Assembly: GCF_038396675.1 (NCBI RefSeq)
Contig: NC_088922.1
Span: 16,913,501-16,977,500, forward strand
DNA length: 64,000 nucleotides
Direction: 5' to 3'
From: Hydra vulgaris
Taxonomy: Eukaryota > Cnidaria > Hydrozoa > Anthoathecata > Hydridae
Positions within the stretch are counted from its first letter, which is position 1; each line of letters opens with the position of its first letter. The position numbers and the translations under genes were made by a program. The notes beneath the pieces were generated by a model. That model made no database searches. It saw only the letters and a list, made by a program, of their open reading frames with translations, and was not told the origin of the DNA. Positions 14,356-29,276 of this stretch are shown in pieces.

Positions 14356-16146
14356 ACTTGTAAAACTCTTTCAATTAATAGACAAATCAAGTTTTTATTC
14401 CTATGTAATAAGTGAGGGGAGATACAAAGAGAAGGGGAAGAAATGGGGTATTAATAAACAGGAACGTAGGAGCTCTTATTTTTATTTCTATGAGTGAGTT
14501 AATATTTTTTTATTTTTATGACCTGAATGGTCTCATAAATTAAAAAATAATTATTAAAATTTTTTGTTTTGTTTTTAGTTTTGAGATACGATTTCTTTTT
14601 TCACAACAACTAAAATCAGGGATGCGGATTCCCAAAAGCTTTATATCTCTATTTTTTCCTGGTCCTAGTATCCAAAAGCTCAAATATGTTGGTTAGCTTA
14701 TGATCTGCAAAAAGAAAAAATTCATAAGATTTAATAATTTGGAAGTTATTGTTTTTAAGCTTGAAGCCCTTGCTGGCATTATACCTAAAAACTGCTTGTT
14801 CAAAAACTAAAAGTTTTTTTCCATTAGTAGTCCATAAGCTTTTTTATATTTTTAGACCTCCAGGATACTGAAAACCAGGAAAAAATCTTTTTGTGACTTT
14901 CAAACTGGAGTCTTTTTTGGGACTCTACATCCTTGAATAAAATTCAATAAACGGGGGAGGGCTCTTAATATGCTCAAGGCTCAAGGTAGGTGGGAAAATT
15001 TTGCGAAAATTGTTAAATACCAACTGCTGTGTATTATGCATTTAAAAATACCACCTTTATTTTGCTTTCAAATTAACAAATTGAAAGGAAAAAATTTAAC
15101 TTTTAAAGTAACAAATTTAAGTAAATTTGACCATGTTTTTTTTTTTGTTTGTTTAAGAAAAGACCACTCTCCATTTCTTTGTAATAACTCTAACTAAACA
15201 ATTCATATCTAATAAACAAAATAATAATAAATCAAGCTACATTAGCATTTTTGTAATTAAACTCGCTCCAGTAAAATTGCAATATAGGTCAAAATTAGAG
15301 GTGTTATGTTTATTTTTAAATATTTTAAGTTGTTTTTTTAGATTTAAGTTGTTTTATTGGATTCCTTGCCTCAAAATATGTAAGTGTACATATTTTCAGC
15401 TTTCCACTGCACACAGAACAGAAACAACGACTAAAACCATTTTTCAAAATGGCAGATTTTTGTTTGTTCAAGGCAATGTTTGAGGAATCATATCTTTGAA
15501 AATGTTTAGAATAAGATGATAAAGTTCATAAATTATTAAACTCTTTGAGTGGTATAAAAATCAACAAAATCTGAGACATATGGTTGCATTTTATAAAAAA
15601 TTGAATGCTTTCACACATGGAGTTGCCCTTCTACCAAACACAAAAGGCAAAAAAATATACCTCAGAATAATCGATAAAATAATATTTACATATAAATAAA
15701 TATATAGTTATAATTTTTTTACATATTCTCCTTATTTCCTCCATAAAGTTGTCTAAAGTAAGAAAAAAGATAAATGAAGCTAAAACTAACTAAAAATAAA
15801 CTAAAAATTACTATAAACTAAACCAAAACTATAAACTAAAATAAACTTTAAACCTTAATACTTGTACCTCAGAAGACAAAGGTCGGTTGTTCAATTTTTT
15901 GTGAAAATGAGTTATCCATGAGACCTTTTTAATTTTTTTAGTATCTACACAGAGGTATAAAGACTGTTGTCCTACAACAATGTAAAACATAGTTAGGTCA
16001 ATATAAAAGTTCTGGTGTCTCCACAATGTTCAAAGGAAAAACGTCTGTTGTCCAGAAACAACTTTTACTTTTTTTATTTAACTTTTTTTTTTGTCAAAAT
16101 TGTATTTCATGTGCCTCAAGAAAAATGAAATAAAACACGAAAAAAG
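14356..16146. other. No gene seen
   Basis: AT-rich DNA. The short frames (14970-15197, 15277-15483, 15829-16026) have no recognisable motifs, coding bias or splice context. Confidence 0.45.
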
Positions 16147-17515
16147 TTACATGAAATTAGGACTTTCTACATAAGTTGATGGGAAAGCTGCAACACATCC
16201 TGGTCTAACATTATGATCATTTCCAAAGTTGTTTAAATGTTCGTGTAAGACATCATTCTGCTCGCTTCTCAGTTTGTTTTGATTATTTCTGATGAAAGCA
16301 AAGTGCTGGCCTTCAATTTTAACATACGCATCAACAGCATAAAAGAGTAAAGGAAAAAATTGTCTAACCGCAAGTTTGTAATTGTAAAACTGAGATAATG
16401 TAACATGACTTCTAACCAACGCAGCACGTTCAGGATCTAAGTTGGCAGACATACTTGATATAGTTTTAAGAGGATGATCTCTTGGGTAAATAACAACTTT
16501 CCTGGAAGCAGGTGGTGCACCATCTTCACCAACAAACACAACTACAACTTCATTATGTGAAGGTAGATTATAGCGACGTTTATCTTGCCCTTCAAGTAAC
16601 GACATTTTTACAACTGACACTGAGCAACCTTCTATAGCTTGATGAATTTCTTTATCTTACACTTCAGCATGTTTTTAAATGCAAGAGCAAATGGGTTTGC
16701 TTTACTAATAACAGTATGCAATTGAAACATTAAATCATATAAACAAACATCAAGTTGTTCCATTGTAAAATTTACTGCTGCAACTGGATCATAGATGTAT
16801 AGTTGACAATATGTCGGCGGAACATCTTGATATGGCTTAAGATTACCAATACAATGATAAACTTGACCACATATTCTAAAACATGGTGGCCCATGAATCA
16901 TGGGTTGAACTAAATTAGCTTTAAATGAAGCAAAAGAAAGAAAGGCATTATAATTTCTAATATATTTTAAAAAATTCAGATTGGCATACCTATCTGCATA
17001 ATTTCCTTTAAAAACATTTTACTCAATTTTTCCTTTAACTCACGATTTACAAGATTTAAAAAATCTTGTAAATCTTGAGGAAATGGTGAAGGTTTGCGAC
17101 AAAACTACCTTTCCATTATGGTAACATAAAAAATATATTTCATCAGGAAATTTCTAAGCACCACAATGCTGAAAAATGCAATTCATTTCTCCTAAATGGT
17201 TATAATCTGGAATAGTATGACTTCTTGCAATACAATGCATTCTTTCGTATCTAGCAGCATATCTATTATTTTGTTGACTATTAATTTCGTCTCGCCTAAG
17301 CCTTTCTCTTTCATTTCTGCGACGATTATTTTCAACTCGCCTTACCACGCTATTCTCATTTGGGTTCGAATTATTTGCTGCTTGCCAAGCAGCATTTCTA
17401 GCATTTTGTTGATTATTAATTTCATCTCGCCTAAACCTTTTCTGCGACGATTAACTTGCCTATTAACATTTCCATTTACTAAACTAATATCTGCTTCTTG
17501 CCTAATATCATCCAT
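16147..17515 (-). pseudogene. Helitron Rep/helicase polyprotein, N-terminal relic
   Basis: Reading from 17515 down, the frame starts MDDIRQEADISLVNGN and runs through an Arg/Asn/Gln-rich segment. It then meets Helitron-like N-terminal motifs in order: HLGEMNCIFQHCGA (17154-17200), RNYNAFLSFASFKANL then GPPCFRICGQVYHCIGNLKP (16850-16960), YIYDP, and RRYNLPSHNEVVVVFVGEDG with the RDHPL and IYPRDHP blocks (16400-16600). It ends at AAFPSTYVESPNFM, just where the rest of the domain, the HUH Rep nuclease and the helicase should follow; none is present. Damage includes a 10-bp deletion near 17450 between two tandem copies of an Arg-rich segment (frame change), at least two frame changes near 16980-17110, and a stop at 16632. 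No Helitron 3' hairpin was identified. Confidence 0.85.
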
Positions 17516-18997
17516 TTAAACTTCACTTTTAATTGAAAGTAGTAACAAAAAATCTTAAAAGAATCTCGAAGATTGTGATCTTTTCTATATAATATTTTTT
17601 CTACTCTTAATAGCCCACACAAATAATTTTTATATATAACAAACTGTCATTTAAAATAAATTATACAATAATATTATGACTTTAAAAAAAATATATATCA
17701 GCTAGGAGATGTTTAAAAAAAATTTAACTTCTAAATTTTTTTGTTTATAAAAATTAATCTAAATAAATAAATTTGCATTTATCATAAAAAAGTTATTAAA
17801 AACCTGGAATTCTAATAATAAAACATGCTAGCAAAGAAAAATCAAAAACAAAAAAAGTTGTATACCCTTTTTTGCAAACTTCAATATTATTTCTTTAAAA
17901 ACATTATCAGTAAACGTTTTAAAAAATTCACAAAACTTTGCAATATTTTGTTATTCTATACCACTTAAATACATCATCTGATAAATCTAAATTAAAAAAA
18001 AAAAAGTAACGAATAAGTAAATAAATAAGAAAAATATATTGTATTCAAAAAATGGAAACCAATGTACCTTATAGAGAAAAACTGTTGTGATTTACCAGAG
18101 TCGTAGTTGTTAAATATTATTATTTCATGTTAGCTTTTAGAAAACAATTTATGCTGGTACATGATTCCAAAATATTTATACATGATTCCAAAATATTTAT
18201 AGCAAAAAAAATGTAACGAACAGCGCAAACGACAAAATATCAAATTGAAAACAATTTATCTTGGCTATTAGTTTATAAAATAATTTGTATTGGCTTTAAG
18301 TTTTTAGTTTTATAAAATAATTTGTATATTTGGTAAAACAATTTGTCTTGGCTTTTAGTGAATGATTAAGAGCAGTGAGATCTTATAATGAAATTACCTA
18401 TTTATTATTTTTAACAATAGACACCTGGGTGAAGGTAAGCCAAATGTCTATCAACTCACAAGATTTCAAAAAAACAACATCACAACAACAACACACAACA
18501 ATAGCTTATAACAATAATTATAATATACATATAACATAACTTAAGTAACATAAAATTTTTATATAACAGAACATAATATAACAACATTACGCAAAATGAT
18601 ATTAAAATAAATTATTATGTATTTTCAGAATATTATAGTATAATAATATAGGCTTGAAAACACCACGAGCTAAATCAGTAACAGTTTGACACTAAACATT
18701 GACGTGTAACCTCGTGCTATAAGTACATCACTTGGCTAGCAAGGTTAACAAATCTTGCTCTATACGTTTACCAAGTCTCAGCACCTCGAAAACATGGAAA
18801 CAACATAATATAAACATATGTACCAACTGTAAACACGATATTTATATTTAACCTTATATAAACATATTTAAACACATTTATAAAACAACTATATAACACA
18901 TTTTACCACACACACAAACAATAAAAAGCACTTGACATTATTATAAAAACACATTGATAAAACAGCTATAAAACACATATTAGCACATACACATACT
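17516..18997. other. No gene seen; degenerate tandem units
   Basis: At 18240-18360 a unit like TATAAAATAATTTGTATTGG recurs about three times. The rest is AT-rich with no recognisable content. Confidence 0.4.
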
Positions 18998-18998
18998 T

Positions 18999-19007
18999 AT
19001 CGAAAAA

Positions 19008-19073
<66 letters not shown>
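18999..19073. repeat. Poly-A run joined to (AT)n
   Basis: About 23 A then (AT)n, ending ATATACAAACAATG. The array at 19158-19211 ends with the same ATATACAAACAA, so the two arrays and the 80 bp between them may have arisen by local duplication. Confidence 0.9.
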
Positions 19074-19157
19074 AACAATGATAACTTGAATTGTGCAAAC
19101 AGAAATTTTAAAAATGACATAAGAAAATTTAAAAAGGTTCAAAGTGAACAAATTATA

Positions 19158-19158
19158 A

Positions 19159-19211
<53 letters not shown>
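19158..19211. repeat. (AT)n microsatellite
   Basis: Second array of the pair, with one ATGTAT interruption. Confidence 0.9.
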
Positions 19212-20939
19212 AACAATACTCTTTGCGTTCATTTTTTTTTTTCCGGTAAGAACTGTAATCCTCATAACAAAATTTAACCTTTACATACAATTACATGTGA
19301 CATGTCATGTCAGTGTTGGCACAAAATTTTAATTTATTTTTCTAAATTTTCCAAAAAAGAACAAAATTACTTAATAGCATCACAGAAGTTCCAAAGTAGT
19401 AATAACTAATTTTATGGAAATAGAATTAGTATAACTTTTTGCGTAAAAAGTACTTAAAAAATAATTAGGCCTCATCCATACCCTTATTTACCTTCTAAAA
19501 AATAAACTATAAACTTAATAAAAATAAAACTGCTTAAAAAAATAAAGCTAAATGAAAAACTAAAATAAACAAAATGTAAACGATTTAAAAAGTTAAAAGG
19601 AGTAATCCTTTCTACTTTATATCTAATAAAAATGTTATACAAATATTGTTAAATTATTTTCTATACTTATTTCAATTATAATATGATATTAACGATGGTT
19701 ATTAATTTTAATATGATTCTTTATGTAATATTGCTAAACTAATAAATGATAACTAAATTCCAAAAGGTAAAGATGTTTTAACTCGCTTGATAGATCTTTC
19801 TTTAATGACCTGCATTTTGAGAACGCGCTCTTTCAAATTTAGAAAAGCCTAGTCACTAATAAAAACTACTTTAAAAAACGAAAGCGAAACGACGTTGAAC
19901 GTTAACGTTGACTCTAACAATTGTATTAAGATTATTATTATTATGCTATAATTTATACTAGGTCTTTACACGTCATCAGTTTATAACTGCTTGTAAATGT
20001 CCCGCACGATTATATATATATACATTATTATTAAAGTGAAAATATATTGATTTGATTTGATTTGATATGAATGTATAACTTAAAAAAATTTCTTTACAGT
20101 CGTAAAAGTTCGTTCAAAAACTTGAAAATACTCCATATTCAAGTAAAGTTGCACATGCGCAGGGCGTCGTTTTTAGCTTTTAAAAAATATTTTTTAAACG
20201 TTTTTGTAAAGTCCCGTAAAATATTTAATCAAATGATAAAAAATTCCGATTAAAACGTTTTTTAAGCGTTTTTTGAACGTTTTACTAATACAATCGTTGA
20301 TCAAGCGACCATTAAGCGTTTACCAAACGTTTGAAAAACGTACTAGTGGCCGCTGGGTACTGTCCCAAATTTAATTTGTTAAAGACGGGTCGTTTCCTAA
20401 CCATTAAAGTTCCAATTACTATAGTTTTTATTATTATTATTATATTCTTAGTTTTGAATAATAACGTTCTTGCGCGTTGTTACTTTTGCAAACAAAGATC
20501 CTCTTAAAACTATATCAAGCGTGATAGAAACGTTGACGCGAATCTTAAAAACGTTAAATCGCAAAAAACGTAAAAAGTCATTAAGATAAAAAAAAAAACT
20601 GTGGTGTAAAAGTTGCATAAGTTTTCAACTAATGATAATATAACGATAAGGTTCGTATTTTTTAAAGGTTATTATTTAGCTCTAAGTTATGGTATTTGAT
20701 TTGTTTTCATTTTACATTTTAAAAAAAAATGTTGAAGTTCCTATCTTAATGAAATTTTTCTTAGTTAAAAAGTTCTTAGTTAAAAAACGAAACTTTTAAT
20801 CATAGAATTTTTTCTTTTTAATATTTGTTTTCAGTCATTTACATTTTTAACTTTAATTCTTTTTCACATATAAACACTCATTAGGTAAATGAAATGAAAT
20901 GAAAGTAGTATTTCTGAAAAAAAGAGCATTTAAAAACGA
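19212..20939. other. No gene; LINE-like tail and CGTT-rich repeats
   Basis: GATTTGATTTGATTTGAT at about 20050-20066 after an AT-rich stretch is typical of the short tandem repeats that end some LINEs. Between 20160 and 20580 the motif AACGTTT/AAGCGTTT recurs many times in both orientations. The text TAGTGGCCGCTGGGTA at 20343 resembles other transposon ends. No coding motif seen. Confidence 0.35.
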
Positions 20940-21640
20940 ACTAAGGTATAAAAAATATAAAGGTCACTTTGAATCCATTAAAAAACTTTAAAAGAATTAT
21001 ACTCTTCAAATAAAATAAAAAAATTCAAAGACTCAAAAAGCGTGGCAACTCATTAACAAGTAAATGTAAAAAAAAAAACACTTGAGCTATATGGTCTTCC
21101 AACAAAATTAAATTATCATCATCAAGATATTACAAAAGAATCATAACTGCTAAAACGTTTAATGAGGTGTTTGTCAATGCAGGTTTAAATTTAGCATCAA
21201 AATTTAAACACAGTGAATTTAACAATGAGAAATATTTGACTCCTAGCAAATCAATAATGGAATATGTTGAGTTAACGGAAAAAGAGTTATTAAATGCTGT
21301 GCGTTCATTAAAATTAAACAAATCATAAGGATTTGATAATGTTAGCAGTAATGTTATGATTAAATGTATTTTCTATATTTTAAAAATTCTTTTTCATATA
21401 ATTAATCTTTCGTTTAAACAAGGAATCTTCCCAAAAAAATTTAAATTTAAAAAGGTAATACCAGTTTTAACATCTGGAGATGAATATAATATTTCTAATT
21501 ATAGGATCAATCATGTTTGAAATACATATACTACTCATTTATTTATTCCTACCTTAATTATGCAAACCAATATAACAAAGACAAAAAAGGTATTTAGCAA
21601 ACAAAAACAAGCATCTAGATCCAATGCACACCACCTTTCA
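20940..21640 (+). pseudogene. LINE (CR1/L2-like) ORF2 relic with internal deletion
   Basis: Begins in the linker between endonuclease and RT (a WQLIN-type motif with frame changes). It enters the RT N-terminus at 21120: TAKTFNEVFVNAGLNL, SLKLNKS-stop-GFDNV, NLSFKQGIFPKKF, then the palm entry VIPVLTSGDEYNISNYR. Directly after, the sequence jumps to the thumb-side text IYSYLNYAN (21530) and a degraded 'KQKQASR.' block. The DLSKAFD and FADD catalytic boxes are therefore deleted between about 21515 and 21525. Several stops and shifts. Non-functional. Confidence 0.75.
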
Positions 21641-23727
21641 CATTGTTTAAAGACCATTGTTTAACAATCTGGATAGGGTTACCAAAACCCTGAATACCAA
21701 AATACCAAAAAACCCAGAACATGAGTATCTTGGTTATACGAGCATACTTAAAGCCTTTTTATATGTAAGCAGTGAAGTTAAAGTTGTTTCGTATTTTTTA
21801 AATAAACTCAATGTGGTGATTACAGGAATCAGTAAAATTTGCGTAAATTTGTATGCAGTATATATCATCTAATCGGTTATCATCTAACTAAAACGCTGTT
21901 AAATTTTTTGCGTTGTTAAAAGAATACCATCACGCATGAGTAAATCTGTGACACAAAATTTTGGTGCTAAAACAATAAAATTAATTTTTTCATTAAGAAA
22001 AATATGTGCGCTAAAAATCAAATCCATTTTTGTTTGAAAAACAATGCATGAAAACATTTAGTTATGATTTTATTTTGAGATGCCATTTATATATAGTATG
22101 AGTATGCTCAAATAACCCAGTGTTTTTCCTTGAAATTACGTAGTTCCAAGTCCTAAATAGCACTAGTTTTGAATGCTTTTTGAATAAAAACAAAACATAG
22201 TAAACATTTTATTATGTTAACAATAATAAATATTTTTATGTGAAATTAAATTCAAAAAATTTGAGTTTATATCGTTCAAAGGTTTGAGTTAATAAAATTG
22301 AAAAAATAACGAAATTTTTTTACGGAAAACATAATACTATTGTTTCAACAAATAGTGGCTTAAAATTTGATTTTTTAATGATAAGTTTTGTTAATAACAA
22401 ATTATTATATTCCAAAAATTAGTTCTAATTGTCAGATTAGTATTTTTTTCTTAATTATTCAGTGGCGGGTTTTTTGGGGCGCCATGGAGGTATTTGCCTT
22501 CCCCCCCCCCCCCCCTCTTGGGACTTTTTTCAGAAATATTCTTTTGTAAATCGACTATTATACAGAATTGGACTATTATACTGACGAGTGAAATTGACTA
22601 TTATACGAAATTATACGTATATGAACTTGATTATTACACTAAAGTACAAAAAATTAAAAAAGAAAGTTATTTATATATGAAAATATGCAGACTTTTTTTT
22701 TTTTTCTTTCAAGACCTTTTTGTCCCTTCCTTGGCGAATGATAAAACCTGTCCCTGTAATTAATGTTGTTTTTTAAAGCAAATTTAAATAGCTCAAAATA
22801 CCAAGCGGTCTTGGTAACATGAGCACTTTTGCTGCTTTTTCAAAACCTTTGTGTTTTTAAGAAAAAAAATTCGGGTGTCCAAATATCTAAGTGGACCATG
22901 AGTTGGGATCCCTAAAAATTGTTTATTCGCAAAAATTTTGGTTCCAGCATATTTGTTTTTGAAAATATTCTAATTTTTGCTTAAGGTGCTCATATTACCC
23001 AAATCTACACTTTACAGTGTTTGTTATTTGTATATGGGGTCCTATGGACATCTTTGTAAAACAATTTTTTTGATGTTGCGATTTTACCATGTATTTTATT
23101 ATGAGGACGTCAATGTAGCCGGTTGACGGAATAAACTACAATACCAAAATGATGTTAAAAGATATAAACCTAAAATAAACTTAAGTGTTATTTGTGAGAA
23201 GAACTTGGACAGTTTTTAAAAACAAAATGTTCAACTTGAAAACTTTTAAACAGAAATCCACAAGTCTAAAAATAAAACTATTCCATCTTATTTGGGTAAT
23301 GTCAACTTCAAACTTCTATTTGTTTGATAAATAAAATTAAGCGTTTATGATATCACTGCATGCTGTTTTGTATAAAAACCAATGCATTAAATTTATCCCA
23401 TTAAACTTTATGATGATTGTATAGTTACTATATAATTTTATTTTTGTTTTTATTTTTTGATATTTTAATTTCAAATAAATAAAAACAAAAAAATCAACGT
23501 AAAAAACAAACAAAAAACAAAAAAAGAGACTTTATATGAGTCAAATTCACCGCCACAGAGAACTTAATATTATATACACCACGGCAACAAATAACACCAT
23601 CGTTACGTTCTGGATGAAGTAGAACTAGCTCGATGAAGGTTATCTGCTTTCAAAAACAGAAATTTTTTTATTGATTAAATGATTGATCTTTTGAACGTTT
23701 CTGTTTAGCAACCATCTATAAGGCTAC
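21641..23727. other. No gene seen; poly-C tract
   Basis: A run of 17 C lies at 22500-22516 just inside GTGGCGGGTTTTTTGGGGCG, text similar to hAT ends. Near 22550-22640 there are repeats of GACTATTATAC. Remaining DNA is AT-rich with no supported feature. Confidence 0.4.
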
Positions 23728-24103
23728 GATAATGTTAATAAATAAGCGAGCTGAAAATAAGGCTTGTTTATCCAAAACAGCCGCGTTGCATTAGAGCTTT
23801 TAACATTGCATCGAAACCCAGGAATGATAATATCTTGATAGAAACAAATGTATAAATCTTTATTCTTGTTTCTCTCGATCAAATTTGATTGGAGTTTTGA
23901 AAACTTTTCGCTTGTTTGTTTGTCTCCAAAAGATAACAAAAGTTTTATTCGCGTAACGCTTCTTCGAGCAGATGGAATTTGACTGGGATCTGATACGTCT
24001 CTACATCTTTTGTAATCAAAGTTTACAGATTCATTATGGGTGGTAACATCTACTGTATAAGCATTTTCACCAAAATCTTCAGATTTCTGATAGTAGAATA
24101 CAA
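23728..24103 (-). CDS. TMEM151: TMEM151-like membrane protein, single exon
   Basis: A 125-codon open stretch aligns with the middle of animal TMEM151 proteins, a poorly understood multi-pass membrane family. Recognisable in order: VFYYQKSEDFGENAYTVDV (family text 'CYHY.........Y.T'), VTTHNES then FDYKRCRDVS, a TRIKLLLSF block, the ERNKNKDLYICF segment ('ENEGLDDYME' in vertebrates), and FWINKPYFQLAYLLTLS, which in the family continues with W at the start of the next membrane segment. The frame is lost exactly after the LTLS codons, where the bases read GTAGCC, so a splice donor at 23727/23728 is likely; the acceptor is probably the AG just above 24103. Other exons were not found in the window. 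This is the only convincing host gene sequence here. It could be part of a decayed copy. Confidence 0.65.
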
Positions 24104-24177
24104 CTTTTCAAACAATTAGAAGATCACTATCATATTTAAAGAGCTATCATAGTTAGATAAATATTTAAGATATTTTT

Positions 24178-24226
24178 TTTCTCTACAACACTGCACCTCT
24201 TTTTCTCTACAACACTGCACCTCTAG
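24178..24226. repeat. 24-bp tandem duplication
   Basis: TTTTCTCTACAACACTGCAC plus CTCT, repeated twice in tandem. Confidence 0.85.
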
Positions 24227-24363
24227 CAATATTTACAAATAATAAAATGGTATTAAAACTGCTGCACTTATATATAAAGTAAAAAACAGCTTTATGTTAG
24301 ATAATAAGAAAATGAGTATTACCATACGTGAAAAAAAGTATAGTGAAACTATATTATATATAA

Positions 24364-24470
<107 letters not shown>

Positions 24471-24789
24471 GGCCCGCTGCAATATTTTATAACGCCAGGG
24501 GTCAAAAATTAACCTGCGCCCCATTATATCTAATTATCCAAAAAAGTTTGATCATTGATCCAAACGCTAAAAGAATTGAACTTTTTTTTGCTGATTTCAC
24601 TTCCCAAGGCCGAATGAATCTATTTTCCTCGAAAGCTACTATTTTTTTAAGAAAAACTTAACAAAATTAAATAAATTTAAAAATAGACAAACAGACAAGT
24701 AACTGACTTTACTATATTGCTAGTAACTGTAAGCTTAAAGTAAAATAGTGTTCTACGGTCTTCTTCATGAGAAATTGACTATCCGCACT

Positions 24790-25465
24790 TTATTCATAGC
24801 AAAATTTGAAATAACTTTGTTGTAGCACAGAGGTTTTGTTTTCAAATTCACACCACGTTTGTTGTAGCACAGAGGTTTTGTTTTCAAATTCACACCACGT
24901 TTCAGTTAAGCAAATTATACTAAATGTATTTGAAGTTTCCTCTATTAAATTACACATATTTTCAAAGTTTTTTTTAAGACTTCTATTGTTAAAATGAATA
25001 ACATTTTAATGATCCCGAGAAAGAAATTCTTTTATTTCATTGTTATAGAAGTAAGAACAATTGTTTTGCAAAGCTCCTGCATCACTAAAATAGTTTAGAT
25101 CCGGATCTGAATTAGTGTCAAGCACCAAGTCCGTTAAATTGAAAAAAGTTAAATGATAGCGATTCAAATTGTTTTGATAATTAGAATCCATTTTTAAAAT
25201 TTAAATAACTAGAAATAAAAGAATTCATTTAAAAATCGTTTTTTTTTCAGTTCTTTCAATTCAGCTAGAGTAGCTTCATACTTCTCACTTACAAAGTCGA
25301 CTGCCTTTCTTAGTTCTTTCATTTCATTTTTAAGATTTTTATATTCTTCTTGTATATTATTAAATTTAATTTCCACTTTATCAAATTTATAAAAAGTTTT
25401 ATTAATGTGTTTTCATGTATCTCCAGTAAATCCTTTAAATTGGTTGCTGAAAATTTCGCCATTAT
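24790..25465 (-). pseudogene. LINE 5' portion: coiled-coil ORF1 start and endonuclease start
   Basis: From 25465 the minus strand reads MAKFSATNLKDLLEIHENT. After a frame change it gives a Lys/Glu-rich heptad stretch (EYKNLKNEMKELRKAV, SEKYEATLAELKEL), as in the coiled-coil ORF1 of CR1/L2-like LINEs. A new frame starts at 25191 (MDSNYQNNLNRYHLTFFNLT), comparable in position to the ORF2 leader at 37238. It leads to the endonuclease entry FNNRSLKKNFENM and IICLTETWCEF (about 24900). A 42-bp tandem duplication (24816-24899) falls inside the endonuclease, and the element stops soon after, so only the 5' end is preserved. ORF1 looks internally shortened. Confidence 0.7.
24816..24899 (-). repeat. 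42-bp tandem duplication within the LINE endonuclease
   Basis: Two identical copies of a 42-bp unit (TTTGTTGTAGCACAGAGGTT and onward). Being a multiple of three, it keeps frame and would repeat the 14 residues around the CEFENKTSVLQQ text. Confidence 0.9.
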
Positions 25466-25489
25466 TTTTTTTTTTTTTTTTTTGAGTTC

Positions 25490-26590
25490 AGACAGAAAAG
25501 GGGTACAGACTTTTGTTAAAAAATGGGCACCAAATGCAGACTATCAAGGATGTGTCCTTCACTTAAATCTAACAATTTGCCATGGATGTGAGATTTCTTC
25601 TATTAGAAATATGATGGTTTCCTGCCAACATCTGTTTTCATTTTTTGATAACTCCCAAAGCAACAACGCTTTCTCCAACGAGTTATTTCTACTCAAGCGC
25701 CTAAATTAAAAAAGACAAAGTTGAAGAACCTTTGCAAAACACAATGGCTTGAGCGTCACAGCACATTCAATACTATTGATGAACTTTACATTTACATTAT
25801 TCACACTCTTGATGAAATTGTAACACCATCAGATGACAATGATCTCTATGATGATTTAGAACCAAAAAGTCGGAACTGGGATTCTGAGACTCGGTCAAAA
25901 GCCAATGGATTACGACACACATATACTAATTACGACCACATTATTAATTTTGTTGTGGCAAAGGAAGGTTTAAAGCCAATGCAACCAATTGTATCATGTC
26001 TTCAGGGTGAGTTAATGGAGGTTTATCTGGTCTTCCAAAAAGCTTCGCAAATTTCTTCTTTCTATTCTACACTCCGCACATATGCTGATGACTGGTTTTC
26101 TACCATTTATCTTAAAACCAAGAAAATTGCACAGTCTGTAAATTGTACTGAAGAAACTCCAAGGCTTTGTAGTCGTCAAATCCACCGCTAAAATATACTT
26201 GCAAATCCACCGCTAAAATATTCCTCGACAAGGTTTCATCTGAGTTGGCAGCACACTTTACAGAAAATAAGAGAGCACATTATGAATTATGTTCTTTGAT
26301 TCCAGAAGTTATTATCACCAAAGACAATGAGGATTTAGAAACATTGTCAAAGCATCAAGCGGATAAATGGTATGGAATTCTTCCAAACCCATATGGTCTG
26401 AATAAAGAGTTACAGCAATGAAAAGATTTATGTGTTGAGAACAATTTTTGTGGAATGACAATCACGCAACTACTTCAGCAACATGTTGACTCCACATTTT
26501 TTCCCAATGTTCGTGAGTTATTCCTCATTCTGCCAACTTTGCCAATTGGCAGTTGTGAGGCGGAGCGTTCATTCTCTTGTGTACTTTTGT
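25490..26590 (+). pseudogene. hAT transposase relic (ZMYM1/P52rIPK-like type)
   Basis: Reads as the C-terminal two thirds of a hAT transposase of the type often annotated 'zinc finger MYM-type' or '52 kDa repressor of the protein kinase inhibitor'. Order: VLHLNLTICHGCEISSIRNM (the conserved 'C..H.LNL' part, here degraded), LKNLCKTQWLERHSTFNTID, RSKANGLRHTYTNYDHIINF, EGLKPMQPIVSCLQGELMEV, then AHYELCSLIPEVI and the dimerisation signature LPTLPIGSCEAERSFSC (about 26530-26580). Frame changes at about 25710 and 26190, a 23-bp duplication around 26180-26215 and a stop at 26419 make it inactive. It is cut off right after the signature and abuts LINE-derived DNA on its left. A different hAT family from the element at 29690. 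Confidence 0.8.
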
Positions 26591-28998
<2,408 letters not shown>

Positions 28999-29188
28999 TT
29001 TTGTCTAAAATAAAGTTGATCTAAAATATAAACTAAATAAAGTATTGAAGATTTCTAATTGCATCAAAGACATTTTATCTTCTAGTTTTGTATTTAAAAT
29101 ATTTTCACTTGTTGGTTATTAAAATTAACAACTTTTAAAAAAATTTCTCTGGTTATATTTTTATATTTCGCGTTCTTATTTTATATAC

Positions 29189-29273
<85 letters not shown>
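29189..29273. repeat. (AT)n microsatellite
   Basis: AT array followed by two and a half copies of a roughly 34-bp unit (TTAAATATCTTGTATTGTAT) to about 29360. Confidence 0.9.

Positions 29274-29276
<3 letters not shown>

Noticed and set aside
17360..17375. tRNA B-box-like GGGTTCGAATT
   Set aside because: No A box, no cloverleaf pairing; it is inside Helitron coding sequence.
22460..23556. Non-autonomous hAT element between CAGTGGCGGG and CCGCCAC
   Set aside because: Only seven terminal bases match and the flanking 8 bp (TAATTATT and AGAGAACT or AGAACTTA) do not form a target duplication.
23545..23650. A second exon after the TMEM151-like exon (minus strand, text ITFIELVLLHPERNDG)
   Set aside because: Splice phase does not fit the preceding donor (an immediate stop results) and the sequence does not match the family continuation after LTLS.
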